Assembly: GCA_025057135.1 (NCBI GenBank) | Contig: JANWXY010000079.1 | Location: forward strand, 1-34,357 | Length of the DNA: 34,357 nt | Direction of reading: 5' to 3' | Origin: Bacteroidia bacterium | GTDB lineage: Bacteria > Bacteroidota > Bacteroidia > SpSt-205 | In this document: positions 24,941 to 33,958 of the stretch, piece by piece | Numbering within the stretch: the stretch's first letter is position 1 | How the letters are laid out: the number at the start of each line of letters is the position of its first letter | The notes under the pieces: model-generated | Database searches by the model: none | Told to the model about the DNA's origin: nothing | Seen by the model: the letters and a program-made list of their open reading frames with translations, nothing else | Made by a program: the position numbers and the translations under genes

Positions 24941-24948
24941 CAAAGATA
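24941..24948 (-). promoter_or_regulatory. Bacteroidota -7 element (TATCTTTG) for the ABC ATPase gene
   Basis: A perfect TAnnTTTG match, four bases before the ATG at 24936, in the 46-base divergent gap with comM. Confidence 0.7.
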
Positions 24949-24982
24949 AGCATATCCGTCTCGGAATGCGTATTTTGTAAGC

Positions 24983-26521
24983 ATGCTTATCAAGATACCG
25001 GCGGCAGCTTTGTACGGTATTCATGCTTATCCAATCAGTGTGGAAGTAAATCTCTCCCCAGGACTGGGGTATGCGATTGTCGGGCTACCAGATAATGCCG
25101 TCAAAGAAAGCCGAGAGCGCGTAGAAACCGCTATTCGGAATAATGGTTTTTCTTTTCCCCGAGGAAAAATCATCATCAATCTTTCCCCTGCTGACCTCAG
25201 AAAGGAAGGCACAGCCTATGATCTGCCGATAGCGATAGGGATATTAGCGGCTTCTGGACAGATTCAAAGGGAGGCGTGGCATGATACCCTGATTATGGGG
25301 GAACTTTCGCTGGATGGTACAATAATGCCGATAAGAGGAGCCCTACCTATCTCTATCGCTGCACGCAAACAGGGCATTTCTACCCTTATCCTCCCTCCAG
25401 CAAACGCCGGCGAAGCTGGAATTGTCAAAGATGTAGCCGTTTATGCCCCCTCTACTTTGAGAGAAGTTGTTGGGTTTTTAGAAGGAAAGCTGTCATTAGA
25501 GCGAGTATTTGTGGATGCTCGTTCGCTTTTTCAGCAGCAGTCGGAAGGTGATGAGATGGATATGAGCGAAGTCAAAGGACAGTTGCAGGTCAAGCGTGCA
25601 TTGGAGATAGCTGCGGCTGGCGGGCATAATATCCTCATGGTAGGCCCCCCCGGATCAGGTAAAACCATGCTGGCTCAGCGATTGCCTACCATTTTACCTC
25701 AGCTTACTTTGGAGGAGGCTTTGGAAACCACCCGCATCCACTCCGTGGCAGGGCTTCTGAGAGAGCATACAGGATTAGTAACAAAGCGCCCGTTTCGCAC
25801 ACCGCACCACACCATCAGTGATATTGCGCTTGTAGGTGGAGGGAACTACCCAATGCCAGGAGAGATCAGCCTCGCTCATAATGGTGTACTGTTTTTAGAT
25901 GAGCTACCTGAGTTCAAGCGACAGGTACTGGAGGTGATGCGCCAACCTTTGGAAGAAGGACGAATTGTCATCGCCAGAGCACGTTTCCGAGTTGAATATC
26001 CAGCGCGTTTCATGCTCGTGGCAGCGATGAATCCCTGTCCATGCGGATATTATACCCATCCTACTCGCGCCTGTACTTGCGCTCCTGGCGCGGTGCAGCG
26101 CTATACAGCTCGGATTTCAGGCCCTCTGTTAGACCGGATAGACTTGCACATTGCCGTGACACCTGTAGAGACCCACGCCCTGAGCGGCAGCTCTAAGCAG
26201 GAAAGTAGCCGAGAAATTCGCGCCCGGGTGCAACAAGCACGAGAACGGCAGAAACAGAGATTCGGTGAAATCCCTAATATCCATACAAACGCCCAAATGC
26301 CCCCAAAAATGGTAGATGAGTTTTGTCAGTTAGACGAGTCTGGCAGACGACTAATAGAAAGTGCGATGAACCGCCTACAACTCTCGGCTCGAGCGTACGA
26401 CCGCATACTCAAAGTGGCTCGGACGATTGCAGACTTAGAAGGATGCGACTCAATTCGTCCAGAGCATATAAGTGAAGCGCTGACCTATCGTACTTTAGAC
26501 CGAGCGACTTGGGGGCTCTGA
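24983..26521 (+). CDS. comM: YifB/ComM-family Mg-chelatase-like AAA+ ATPase
   Basis: 512 residues, usual length. The N-terminal part (NLSPGLGYAIVGLPDNAVKESRERV, INLSPADLRKEG, LDGTIMPIRGALP) is the Lon-substrate-like domain of this family. The AAA+ core has Walker A GPPGSGKTML, Walker B VLFLDELPEF and a sensor region VAAMNPCPCGYY with Cys residues (CPCG...CTCAPG) typical of the family. A C-terminal Mg-chelatase domain follows. In transformable bacteria ComM is a helicase that promotes branch migration during DNA uptake. An imperfect -7-like sequence (TATTTTG, 24971-24977) lies five bases upstream. Transcribed alone; its 3' end overlaps convergent ubiX by 27 bases. Confidence 0.94.
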   Translation: MLIKIPAAALYGIHAYPISVEVNLSPGLGYAIVGLPDNAVKESRERVETAIRNNGFSFPRGKIIINLSPADLRKEGTAYDLPIAIGILAASGQIQREAWHDTLIMGELSLDGTIMPIRGALPISIAARKQGISTLILPPANAGEAGIVKDVAVYAPSTLREVVGFLEGKLSLERVFVDARSLFQQQSEGDEMDMSEVKGQLQVKRALEIAAAGGHNILMVGPPGSGKTMLAQRLPTILPQLTLEEALETTRIHSVAGLLREHTGLVTKRPFRTPHHTISDIALVGGGNYPMPGEISLAHNGVLFLDELPEFKRQVLEVMRQPLEEGRIVIARARFRVEYPARFMLVAAMNPCPCGYYTHPTRACTCAPGAVQRYTARISGPLLDRIDLHIAVTPVETHALSGSSKQESSREIRARVQQARERQKQRFGEIPNIHTNAQMPPKMVDEFCQLDESGRRLIESAMNRLQLSARAYDRILKVARTIADLEGCDSIRPEHISEALTYRTLDRATWGL

Positions 26522-27070
26522 GCCCCATCTTTGATATTCAATAGGCAAGGCCAGAAGGTCTAAGACACGCAGCACTACGGTATCTACAAGAGCCTCAATG
26601 TCGGCTGGACGAGAATAGAATGATGGCATCGCAGGCACGACAATCCCCCCAAGCTGGGCTACCCGTAAGAGATTTTCCAAATGACCAGCATGTAGGGGCG
26701 TCTCGCGCGGCACGAGAATAAGGCGCCGTCGCTCTTTCAGCATAACATCAGCCGCCCGAGTTATCAGATCATCTGATATACCACTGGCTATTCGTCCGAC
26801 TGTGCCCATGGAGCAGGGGATGATCACTAATGCTTCATATTTGGCAGACCCTGAGGCGAAGGGCGCGAAATAATCCTTCACATGATAAGTGTGGAAGTCT
26901 GTGGGCAAAGGCATTTGCAGCTCCCAGGTCCAAACGGTAGGGGCATTTTCGGAAAATACAAGCGATACTTCTAAGGGGACCTGGTCCCGCAGGCGTCTCA
27001 GATGCTCCAAAAAGCGCGCCGCATAAATACTACCACTAGCCCCCGTAATCGCCACAGCAATCTTTCTCAT
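26495..27070 (-). CDS. ubiX: Flavin prenyltransferase UbiX
   Basis: 191 residues, usual length. UbiX makes prenylated FMN, the cofactor of UbiD-type decarboxylases. Motifs: IAVAITGASGSIYAARFLEHL (FMN binding), FSENAP, IIPCSMGTVGRIASGISDDLITRAADVMLKE, and LVPRETPLHAGHLENLLR. No UbiD is in the window. Given a Bacteroidota host a menaquinone-related or other decarboxylation role is likelier than ubiquinone. Starts in an ATGA overlap with the gene before it and is last in the nuoH-clpC operon. Confidence 0.94.
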   Translation of the reverse strand: MRKIAVAITGASGSIYAARFLEHLRRLRDQVPLEVSLVFSENAPTVWTWELQMPLPTDFHTYHVKDYFAPFASGSAKYEALVIIPCSMGTVGRIASGISDDLITRAADVMLKERRRLILVPRETPLHAGHLENLLRVAQLGGIVVPAMPSFYSRPADIEALVDTVVLRVLDLLALPIEYQRWGSEPPSRSV

Positions 27071-27750
27071 AAAGCCACGAGAAAGCCTACTTCCCAGCGC
27101 GAAAAAACAGGCGTTCGGGTATCTGCTCCATCATTTCGCCTGAGAAATATCGGTAGGAGATGATATAATGCATTTATAGCGAGCCACTGCCTCCCAATCT
27201 GTAGATAGAGACCTGCTTGCCAAGGAGCGAAGACTTCGTATCCTTCCCAGCGTACTTTTTCCGTGCGTCCCTCTCGGACAGCAATGTATTTTATACTGCT
27301 GCCTATCTGACGCTGGCCCCAAGTGCCCAACTCCACCCAATAGCGTGGAAAAAACTCCCCCTGCCGAAGCGTGCGCCAGTGCAGCCCCATCTGTGCGTAC
27401 ATATTGCCTTGGCGATATTTCAGCCAGCGATATCCTTCAGGCATTTGGTCAGCATATGGAGCGATGCTGGCACTTGTCGCCCGTAAAACATGACGGTACG
27501 AGGCGTATCCCACTTGGAAGGTAAGGCCAGTGGATTTATACAGCCGAGCATGCCATGCAACCCCCAAGCGCCAGTGTCCAGACAGAAAAGGAGAAATCGG
27601 ATAAGTATCGCTCAGGGTAGGGACAAAAGGAAAACTACGACTGATTATAACGTCAAAGGTGAAATCTTTCTCAAATAACTGACGCAACGAGTCAGGTAGC
27701 GCTGGCTGCGCTATTAGGAAGAGGGAAGGAAAGAATGCGAGATACTTCAC
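27067..27750 (-). CDS. Predicted outer-membrane/secreted protein of unknown function
   Basis: 227 residues, no family recognised. A signal peptide ([18 protein letters not shown]) is followed by sequence rich in aromatic residues with alternating polar/hydrophobic strands (GHWRLGVAWHARLY, LTFQVGYASYRHVL, MYAQMGLHWRTLR, RYWVELGTWGQRQIG, AGLYLQIGRQWLAINALYHL, SRWEVGFLVAL). It ends in a hydrophobic aromatic strand, as many outer-membrane beta-barrels do. A small barrel of eight or so strands is plausible. The start is GTG in a GTGA overlap with clpC, and ubiX overlaps its end, so it is held firmly in that operon. Confidence 0.68.
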   Translation of the reverse strand: MKYLAFFPSLFLIAQPALPDSLRQLFEKDFTFDVIISRSFPFVPTLSDTYPISPFLSGHWRLGVAWHARLYKSTGLTFQVGYASYRHVLRATSASIAPYADQMPEGYRWLKYRQGNMYAQMGLHWRTLRQGEFFPRYWVELGTWGQRQIGSSIKYIAVREGRTEKVRWEGYEVFAPWQAGLYLQIGRQWLAINALYHLLPIFLRRNDGADTRTPVFSRWEVGFLVAL

Positions 27751-30251
27751 GCTGACGGAGCCAACTCAGAAAGCTTCACCTCTATGGTGGTTTTATCTTC
27801 GGAGATATCAGCGATGAAACGGGCTGGTCCTTGCACTCCATGAGCAATCACCGCATCAGCCAGCTTATCAGCTAAAAACCGTTGAATCGCTCTTTGCAGG
27901 GGTCTGGCACCGAACTGTTCATCAAATCCGCGGTCCACCAGAAACTCTTTCGCCGCCTCTGTAACCTGAATTTCCCACTGATTTTCTTGAATCTGCCTGG
28001 CGAGCTCCCGCAGCTGGATTTCTAAGATTTGACGCGCATCCTCTTTGGTAAGAGGATTGAAGATGACAATCTCATCAATACGATTCAAGAATTCGGGACG
28101 AAAAACTTTGCGAAGAGCCCCCTCCAACACTTGGCGAGCGGCATCTTGACTGCGTTCTTTACGAGCGGTGGTCATGAAACCCACTCCAGTACCAAATTCT
28201 CGCAGCTCCCGCGCCCCGACATTAGATGTCATGATGATGATAGTATTGCGAAAGTCTATGCGGCGACCCAATCCATCGGTAAGTGACCCATCGTCTAATA
28301 CTTGGAGGAGGATATTGAAAATGTCGGGATGAGCTTTTTCTATCTCGTCAAGTAGTACAACGCAGTAGGGCTTCCGACGCACCTTTTCGGTAAGCTGACC
28401 GCCCTCTTCATAACCGACATATCCTGGCGGAGCCCCAATGAGGCGAGACACAGAGAATTTCTCCATGTATTCTGACATATCTATGCGGACGAGGGCATCA
28501 GCTCCATCAAAGAGATACTCTGCAAGGGCGCGGGCAAGCTCGGTCTTACCCACACCTGTCTGACCGAGGAATATGAAAGAGGCGATGGGCTTACGGGGAT
28601 TTTTGAAGCCAGCTCTTGCTCGGCGCACAGCACGTGCGACTCGTTCTACGGCTTCATTTTGTCCCACAATTCGCTCTTTGAGTACCTGCTCCATGTGGGC
28701 TAAGCGCTGCATGTCTCCCTCGCCAATCTTCTGAACCGGGATTCCCGTCATAGAAGCGACTACCTCCGAAATATCAGGTTCATCTACTTTGAAGCGCTTG
28801 TGCTTGAGCTCTTCTTCCCACTTGGCTTTTTCCGCCTCTAAGCGCTCTTGAAGGCGTTTCTCCATATCACGAAGCTGCGCGGCTTCCTCATAGCGTTGGC
28901 TACGCACAACCTGGGCCTTCTTCTCGCGAACCTCTTCTATTTTCGCTTCCAACTCAGCAATCTGAGGGGGCACCTGGATATTTGCCATATAAACGCGAGC
29001 CCCAGCTTCATCTAAAACATCCAAAGCCTTGTCAGGAAACTGTCTATCAGTGATGTACCGACCACTGAGACGGACACATGCACGGATAGCCTCATCGGTA
29101 TAATATACATGATGATGCTCTTCGTAGCGGTCCTTGAGCTGCATGAGGATTTTGAGCGTTTCTTCTTCGGTCGGTGGGTCTACCATGATTTTCTGAAATC
29201 GTCGCTCGAGAGCGCCGTCTTTTTCTATGTATTGCCGATACTCATCCAAGGTCGTAGCACCGATGCACTGGATTTCTCCGCGAGCGAGGGCTGGCTTGAA
29301 TATGTTAGAGGCGTCTAGCGAGCCCGAAGCGCCACCAGCTCCAACTATCGTATGCAGCTCATCAATAAAGAGTATAACCTCAGGCGCTTTTTCTAACTCA
29401 GCAAGAACACTTTTCATCCGCTCCTCAAACTGCCCGCGATACTTCGTCCCAGCCACGAGCGCCGTTAAGTCAAGCGCTACGATGCGTTTGCCGAAAAGCA
29501 CTCGGCTTACTTTTCGCTGAACGATCCGTAAAGCAAGCCCTTCTACGATAGCGGTTTTACCAACGCCAGGCTCACCAATAAGAACTGGATTATTCTTTTT
29601 GCGACGACTGAGCACTTGAGCCACACGCTCTATTTCTCGTTCTCGCCCAATAACAGGGTCAAGTTTGCCCTCTTCAGCTAACCGAGTAAGATCACGCCCA
29701 AAGTTATCCAGTATAGGGGTGCGGGAACGAGATGCCGACTTTCCAGAGCTTGAGCTGCTACGCCCACCGCGAGCAGGTGGCTCGGGTTCCATCGGCTCAG
29801 AAGAGGCCATATCAACGACGGGCTTCTGCTCCAGCTCTGCTTGAATGACCGCATAAGAAATGCTATATTTCTCAAAAAGTTGCGTAACGGGGGAGTCAGT
29901 TTGACGCAAAATAGCAAGGAATATATGTTCGGGCAGAACTTGACCAGAATGCATGCGGTGCGCTTCAAGGGAGGCTTGGCGTAAAACACGCTCTACTTGT
30001 TTAGAGAGAGCAATCCTTCCACTCACAGGACGCACCTGGGGAGGGCGTACCCACTCTTCCAGAGAACGGCGCATTTCCCGTACCGGGGCTCCTAAGCCGA
30101 GAAGTATTTGGAGAATGGGATTTTCTTCATCTTCCCTCAAAAGGGCAAGAGCGATATGCTCTAAGCCTACATAATCATTCCCTAATCTGATCGCCTCCTC
30201 CCGACTTTGAGAGACAACCTCGCGGGCCTTAGGTGAAAATTCGGACTCCAT
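27747..30251 (-). CDS. clpC: ATP-dependent Clp protease ATPase subunit ClpC
   Basis: 834 residues, usual length for ClpC. It unfolds proteins and feeds them to ClpP. The Clp N-domain repeats (about 5-145) start with [17 protein letters not shown] Ser-rich linker (about 150-180) leads to AAA1 (Walker [10 protein letters not shown] near 226), then a middle domain with a UVR-like segment ([17 protein letters not shown]), and AAA2 ([11 protein letters not shown] near 560, [30 protein letters not shown]). A GVGF segment after the second AAA Walker B is the likely ClpP-docking loop. The start is four bases after the nuoH stop and has no promoter of its own, so it is probably read from the nuoH promoter. 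No CtsR or heat-shock operator was seen. Confidence 0.97.
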   Translation of the reverse strand: MESEFSPKAREVVSQSREEAIRLGNDYVGLEHIALALLREDEENPILQILLGLGAPVREMRRSLEEWVRPPQVRPVSGRIALSKQVERVLRQASLEAHRMHSGQVLPEHIFLAILRQTDSPVTQLFEKYSISYAVIQAELEQKPVVDMASSEPMEPEPPARGGRSSSSSGKSASRSRTPILDNFGRDLTRLAEEGKLDPVIGREREIERVAQVLSRRKKNNPVLIGEPGVGKTAIVEGLALRIVQRKVSRVLFGKRIVALDLTALVAGTKYRGQFEERMKSVLAELEKAPEVILFIDELHTIVGAGGASGSLDASNIFKPALARGEIQCIGATTLDEYRQYIEKDGALERRFQKIMVDPPTEEETLKILMQLKDRYEEHHHVYYTDEAIRACVRLSGRYITDRQFPDKALDVLDEAGARVYMANIQVPPQIAELEAKIEEVREKKAQVVRSQRYEEAAQLRDMEKRLQERLEAEKAKWEEELKHKRFKVDEPDISEVVASMTGIPVQKIGEGDMQRLAHMEQVLKERIVGQNEAVERVARAVRRARAGFKNPRKPIASFIFLGQTGVGKTELARALAEYLFDGADALVRIDMSEYMEKFSVSRLIGAPPGYVGYEEGGQLTEKVRRKPYCVVLLDEIEKAHPDIFNILLQVLDDGSLTDGLGRRIDFRNTIIIMTSNVGARELREFGTGVGFMTTARKERSQDAARQVLEGALRKVFRPEFLNRIDEIVIFNPLTKEDARQILEIQLRELARQIQENQWEIQVTEAAKEFLVDRGFDEQFGARPLQRAIQRFLADKLADAVIAHGVQGPARFIADISEDKTTIEVKLSELAPSA

Positions 30252-30255
30252 AGGC

Positions 30256-31269
30256 TTATCGTGTTAGTAACAATAATCCAGACAAAATAGCCAGATTGGC
30301 TACACCGAGGGGTAGAAGAACCTTCCAGCCAATGCGCATGAGCTGGTCATATCGGAAGCGCGGAAGCGTCCAGCGAACCCAGATAAAGACAAACGCCCAG
30401 AAGAGAGTCTTGACGAGCAGCCAGCTGATACCCCAAACATTTTGCCAGACAGGCTGCCAATTTTGCACACCTATGAGACTATCAAAGGGGCTGAGATAGC
30501 CGCCGAAAAAGAAAGTAGATATCAGAGCAGATGCCGTGATCATATTCATGTATTCCGCAACAAAAAAAGCGCCAAAACGAATAGCGGAATACTCGGTATG
30601 ATACCCCCCCACGATTTCTTGCTCTGCTTCCACGAGATCAAAAGGAGCCCGGTTCGTCTCAGCAAAGGCTGCAATCACATATACTATGAAGCCAATTGGG
30701 TTCAGTAAAACAAACCAACCATGTCTCTGCGCTTCCACAATAGAGTGGGGCAATAAAGGATTGCTATTCGGAGCTAAAAATGCGGTAATCAGCAAAACGC
30801 TAAGTAAAGCTGCCCCGAGAGAAAGTTCATAAGATACGACTTGTGCGCCACTGCGCAGCCCCCCAAGGAGAGAGTATTTACTGCCCGTGGCCCATCCAGC
30901 CAGAGACAGGCCATATACCCCCATAGATAAAACACCTAACAGGTAGAGAATGCCTACACTTCCGCTGAAAAGCTGAAGATGAGGAGAAAGAGGTACTATG
31001 GCTAATGCGCCCATCGCCAAAGTAACCATGAGGACTGGCGCCGCAATTTGGAGCAGTTGATAACTACGAGAGGGCTGGAACGACTCCTTGAAGACAAGCT
31101 TGAGGACATCTGCCAGAGGTTGTAAGAGTCCCCAAAAGCCCACTCTATTCGGACCTACTCTGTCTTGAATCCAAGCAGATATTTTTCTCTCTGCCAAGGT
31201 AGCATAAGCGGCCAGCGTAAAAAAGACTACCAGGAGACCGCCTAAGGTAAGCCAGAAAGCAATAGACAC
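30256..31269 (-). CDS. nuoH: NADH-quinone oxidoreductase subunit H (NuoH)
   Basis: 337 residues, about eight membrane helices, usual length. NuoH forms part of the quinone chamber at the junction of complex I's arms. Conserved motifs: AERKISAWIQDRVGPNRVGFWGLLQPLADVLKL and ETNRAPFDLVEAEQEIVGGYHTEYSA, the acidic loop near the quinone site. I chose the GTG at 31269 because a perfect TACATTTG element ends four bases before it; a TTG at 31302 would place the promoter inside the gene and add 11 residues partly from the upstream hairpin. No other nuo gene is next to it. It heads an operon with clpC, an envelope protein and ubiX. Confidence 0.96.
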   Translation of the reverse strand: MSIAFWLTLGGLLVVFFTLAAYATLAERKISAWIQDRVGPNRVGFWGLLQPLADVLKLVFKESFQPSRSYQLLQIAAPVLMVTLAMGALAIVPLSPHLQLFSGSVGILYLLGVLSMGVYGLSLAGWATGSKYSLLGGLRSGAQVVSYELSLGAALLSVLLITAFLAPNSNPLLPHSIVEAQRHGWFVLLNPIGFIVYVIAAFAETNRAPFDLVEAEQEIVGGYHTEYSAIRFGAFFVAEYMNMITASALISTFFFGGYLSPFDSLIGVQNWQPVWQNVWGISWLLVKTLFWAFVFIWVRWTLPRFRYDQLMRIGWKVLLPLGVANLAILSGLLLLTR

Positions 31270-31273
31270 GCCA

Positions 31274-31281
31274 CAAATGTA
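31274..31281 (-). promoter_or_regulatory. Bacteroidota -7 element (TACATTTG) for the nuoH-clpC operon
   Basis: A perfect TAnnTTTG match, four bases before the GTG at 31269; this decides the nuoH start. It lies just downstream of the gldN terminator hairpin. Confidence 0.7.
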
Positions 31282-31287
31282 AGCAAA

Positions 31288-31318
31288 AGCCACCCTGTGC
31301 AAAAAGCACAGAGTGGCT
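31288..31318 (-). terminator. Hairpin terminator after gldN
   Basis: Arms of 13 bases (31288-31300 and 31306-31318) with one mismatch and a five-base loop, followed on the minus strand by TTTT. It closes the gldLMN transcript 30 bases after the gldN stop and just before the nuoH promoter. The U-tail is short, so efficiency is uncertain. Confidence 0.7.
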
Positions 31319-31348
31319 CCATTTTACCAACCGGTGAGAGTTACCCCC

Positions 31349-32233
31349 TCAGAATGTCCAGAGGTGATGTTCAAACTCTATCATCTGCTGACGTCGCAGC
31401 TCCGCCTCGTCCAAGGTTCTAGATTCCTCACCAGAAACTACCGTCACATAACCATAGAAGCGGCGCAACTCTATGATTTCTCGCATGGACCTATCCTCTG
31501 CATCGTTAGCACGATTTCGCCACTGGGTATCATCCATTACGTCCATGACATCCTTGTAGCGAAAACATACAGCATCTTCATCGGCCAGAGCACCTTTGGG
31601 GTCAACTTGGACGAGGCATATGTACTGCATGTCATAATACATGTCAGACCGATTCTTGTCAAAAATGCGGTCTTCAATGACACGTATTTTAGTCCGATAA
31701 TATTTTAGATAAGGGAAACCTTTCTCAGCAGAAGGAGTAGCAGCGCCTTCGGAGGTAGGAGCTGCATCTATTCCCCCCCCTAAATCATCACCGCCGCCGA
31801 ACTCATCCCCGCCGAACTCATCCCCGCCCATTTCATCTTCACCACTTACGCCTTCGTCACCAGCTGTTTGCTCACCAGACTCTATTCGGCGAGATCGAGC
31901 ATCAAAGTCCTCAAACGAAACCTGCTGACTCAGATTCTTGGGGCTGTAACCAACAAATTTCCCATCCTTGAACCCCTTTAATAGAGCTACTATAGCCCCC
32001 TCACGGTTAGAAAAGGGAGATTTGTCAGTAATAGGGTCCGTACTATAATTAGTATATAAACGGTACCCCTCCTGACCGCGCTCGACCGGCATATTTAGCT
32101 TCTCACGCAAATCTATCGTCAAAACAACTTTCTTCCGCCAAAAGTGATCATCTACACGAGGCGGAAACTGCGCGTACAAAGCACTTGTCAGCAGGACAAG
32201 TAACAGACTGAGTTTAGCAATCATTTTAGTCAT
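31349..32233 (-). CDS. gldN: Type IX secretion/gliding protein GldN
   Basis: 294 residues. A signal peptide (IAKLSLLLVLLTSALYAQ) is followed by the GldN core (HFWRKKVVLTIDLREKLNMP, a second half with KYYRTKIRVIEDRIFDKNRSDMYYDMQYICLV and FRYKDVMDVMDDTQWRNRAND). GldN/PorN forms a periplasmic ring with GldK on the outer-membrane side of T9SS. An acidic, Gly-rich low-complexity insert (about residues 119-170; GGDEF repeats, GGGDDLGGG) separates the two halves, which is not a usual GldN feature to my knowledge. The start is the ATG at 32233; a second ATG at 32224 is possible. It lies nine bases after gldM. Confidence 0.93.
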   Translation of the reverse strand: MTKMIAKLSLLLVLLTSALYAQFPPRVDDHFWRKKVVLTIDLREKLNMPVERGQEGYRLYTNYSTDPITDKSPFSNREGAIVALLKGFKDGKFVGYSPKNLSQQVSFEDFDARSRRIESGEQTAGDEGVSGEDEMGGDEFGGDEFGGGDDLGGGIDAAPTSEGAATPSAEKGFPYLKYYRTKIRVIEDRIFDKNRSDMYYDMQYICLVQVDPKGALADEDAVCFRYKDVMDVMDDTQWRNRANDAEDRSMREIIELRRFYGYVTVVSGEESRTLDEAELRRQQMIEFEHHLWTF

Positions 32234-32242
32234 AGGTGCGTA

Positions 32243-33952
32243 TTATTTTCCAATGGTTATAGGAAAGGTTAGTTCGGTAATGGAAAAGTTCTCTTTGACC
32301 TGCTTATTCTGGAAATTGACCCTATAAACATCACTGAACTGTATGTAGAGCACATTACCAGGTTGTAAGCCTCGAGAGTAGTCAGTAAGGTCAACAGCCA
32401 CAGAGGGGCTCGTCGCAATTTTGCTGTTCGCAAGTGAGCCTATTACAGAAGCGCCAGCCAGTCCTTTGACCACCTTGATTTCAGGTTTCTCTATTACATA
32501 GCGTGCATCTTCAGGCAGAGACTTAGCAAAATCTCCATCAGGAACTACCTGAACACGAACTGTAGCTGTCCTTGGAACAGGAGAGACGCCATTATAGGGG
32601 TCATTGTTGATGAGAACACGGAGAGATGGACGAGGGGGAGGGACAACCTTGTAGTCAAGGGTTCCAAGTTCAACAACTTGGCCGGCCGTATTAGTGGCGA
32701 CATTTAGGCGGCAAGTTTTAGCCCCACCACGGGGGACCACACGAAACTTTTTCTTGCTCTGCTTAGATTGTAAAACTTGGGCATTATCAGCCGTTACACG
32801 TGGATCATAAAGCTCTCCAAGAGCGGGCACATCTATATTCAGGTCATTGCCACACTCGGCATATAAGAGCTGAACTGCAGCCGATGTGACGACGATTTCA
32901 GGCTTCACGACCTCGAAGCTTTTCTGAAGGCGAAGCTCTTGGAACGAGCCATCCGCCTTAGGAACCCGCGCTGTGATTGTGTAGTTCTGCTTGCCTTTTC
33001 TCTGACCTGCGGGAATGGATGCGGCAGAGGCAGGGATGCTGAAAATAGCAGAGTAGCCTCCGGGCTCAAGCTTCATAGCCCCTGTACCAGCAAAGGTTGG
33101 CTTTGCATCAGAGGATGTCGCTGCCACAAACGCTTTGGTTTCAAACTTCATACCCGCAACGACGATCTCGGAGCGTGGGGCATCCACGAGAATCAGGGAG
33201 TCAATCTTGAACGTCACCTGCCCCAGCTTAGACTTCAAAAGATTGAGGAGTTCGGTTTCTATCACATAGACATCATTTATGTACTTATAGAGAACAGCCA
33301 GATTTGCCACAGCTGGGGTCATGTGAAAGGTGAAATACTCCCATGTCTTTTCCTTTGACTCCTTTTCTTTGACATAAGGATTGTCACGAGGGTCTACTAC
33401 CAAACGAGAGAAGCCTTTGCCTGCATTAGGAAGCTTGCCATTAGAATGAGACGCGTAGAATCGGTTAGCCCAAGATACAAAAGAGTCCAACAGAGCATGC
33501 ATTTCCAGAGCCTTGCCTTCCCCGCGGCCACCATTAGCAGCATCATTTTTACCCATCCAGAAGCGATAGTTATTCTCTCGTTCATCCAGTCTCTTGAGCC
33601 GACCAGTCTCGGGGTCCTTACCAGCTACTTTCTCATCGTACAACGCTTCTATGTAAGTCCTGATTACACCTGCCACGCTATCTGCTTTACTACGGACCTT
33701 ATCAACCTCTGCTATCAAGGGCTCATTCTTACGGCTACCTTGCTCCATTTCTTTCCGGACGGCAATCTTTATCGCCTCAGCCAAATCAAAGTTATTTTTC
33801 TGGAACTGCTCAGCGGTATTTTGCAAGGAGTCCGCCAGATTCTGAAATGCTTGTAGCACCTCCGCACTCACGTTTAGCGCTAAAAGCGCCGTGAGAACGA
33901 GGTACATTAGGTTAATCATCTTCTGACGGGGCGTCAGCTTACCAGAAGCCAT
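32243..33952 (-). CDS. gldM: Type IX secretion/gliding motor protein GldM
   Basis: 569 residues, somewhat longer than the roughly 510-520 of well-known GldM proteins. The start (SGKLTPRQKMINLMYLVLTALLALNVSAEVLQAF) contains the single membrane helix that joins GldL in the inner-membrane motor. A large periplasmic part follows: a helical region (to about 225), then several beta domains (for example ILVDAPRSEIVVAGMKFETKAFVA, PRTATVRVQVVPDGDFAKSLP, ending FPITIGK). GldM uses the proton motive force with GldL to drive T9SS and gliding. Six bases after gldL and nine before gldN, so clearly one operon. Confidence 0.96.
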   Translation of the reverse strand: MASGKLTPRQKMINLMYLVLTALLALNVSAEVLQAFQNLADSLQNTAEQFQKNNFDLAEAIKIAVRKEMEQGSRKNEPLIAEVDKVRSKADSVAGVIRTYIEALYDEKVAGKDPETGRLKRLDERENNYRFWMGKNDAANGGRGEGKALEMHALLDSFVSWANRFYASHSNGKLPNAGKGFSRLVVDPRDNPYVKEKESKEKTWEYFTFHMTPAVANLAVLYKYINDVYVIETELLNLLKSKLGQVTFKIDSLILVDAPRSEIVVAGMKFETKAFVAATSSDAKPTFAGTGAMKLEPGGYSAIFSIPASAASIPAGQRKGKQNYTITARVPKADGSFQELRLQKSFEVVKPEIVVTSAAVQLLYAECGNDLNIDVPALGELYDPRVTADNAQVLQSKQSKKKFRVVPRGGAKTCRLNVATNTAGQVVELGTLDYKVVPPPRPSLRVLINNDPYNGVSPVPRTATVRVQVVPDGDFAKSLPEDARYVIEKPEIKVVKGLAGASVIGSLANSKIATSPSVAVDLTDYSRGLQPGNVLYIQFSDVYRVNFQNKQVKENFSITELTFPITIGK

Positions 33953-33958
33953 AATATA

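Noticed and set aside
31270-31302. TTG start for nuoH 11 codons upstream
   Set aside because: It would place the promoter element inside the gene and begin within the gldN terminator hairpin.
31798-31835. GGDEF text in GldN as a diguanylate cyclase active site
   Set aside because: The surrounding sequence is Gly/Asp low complexity without the cyclase fold; it is chance wording in an acidic repeat.
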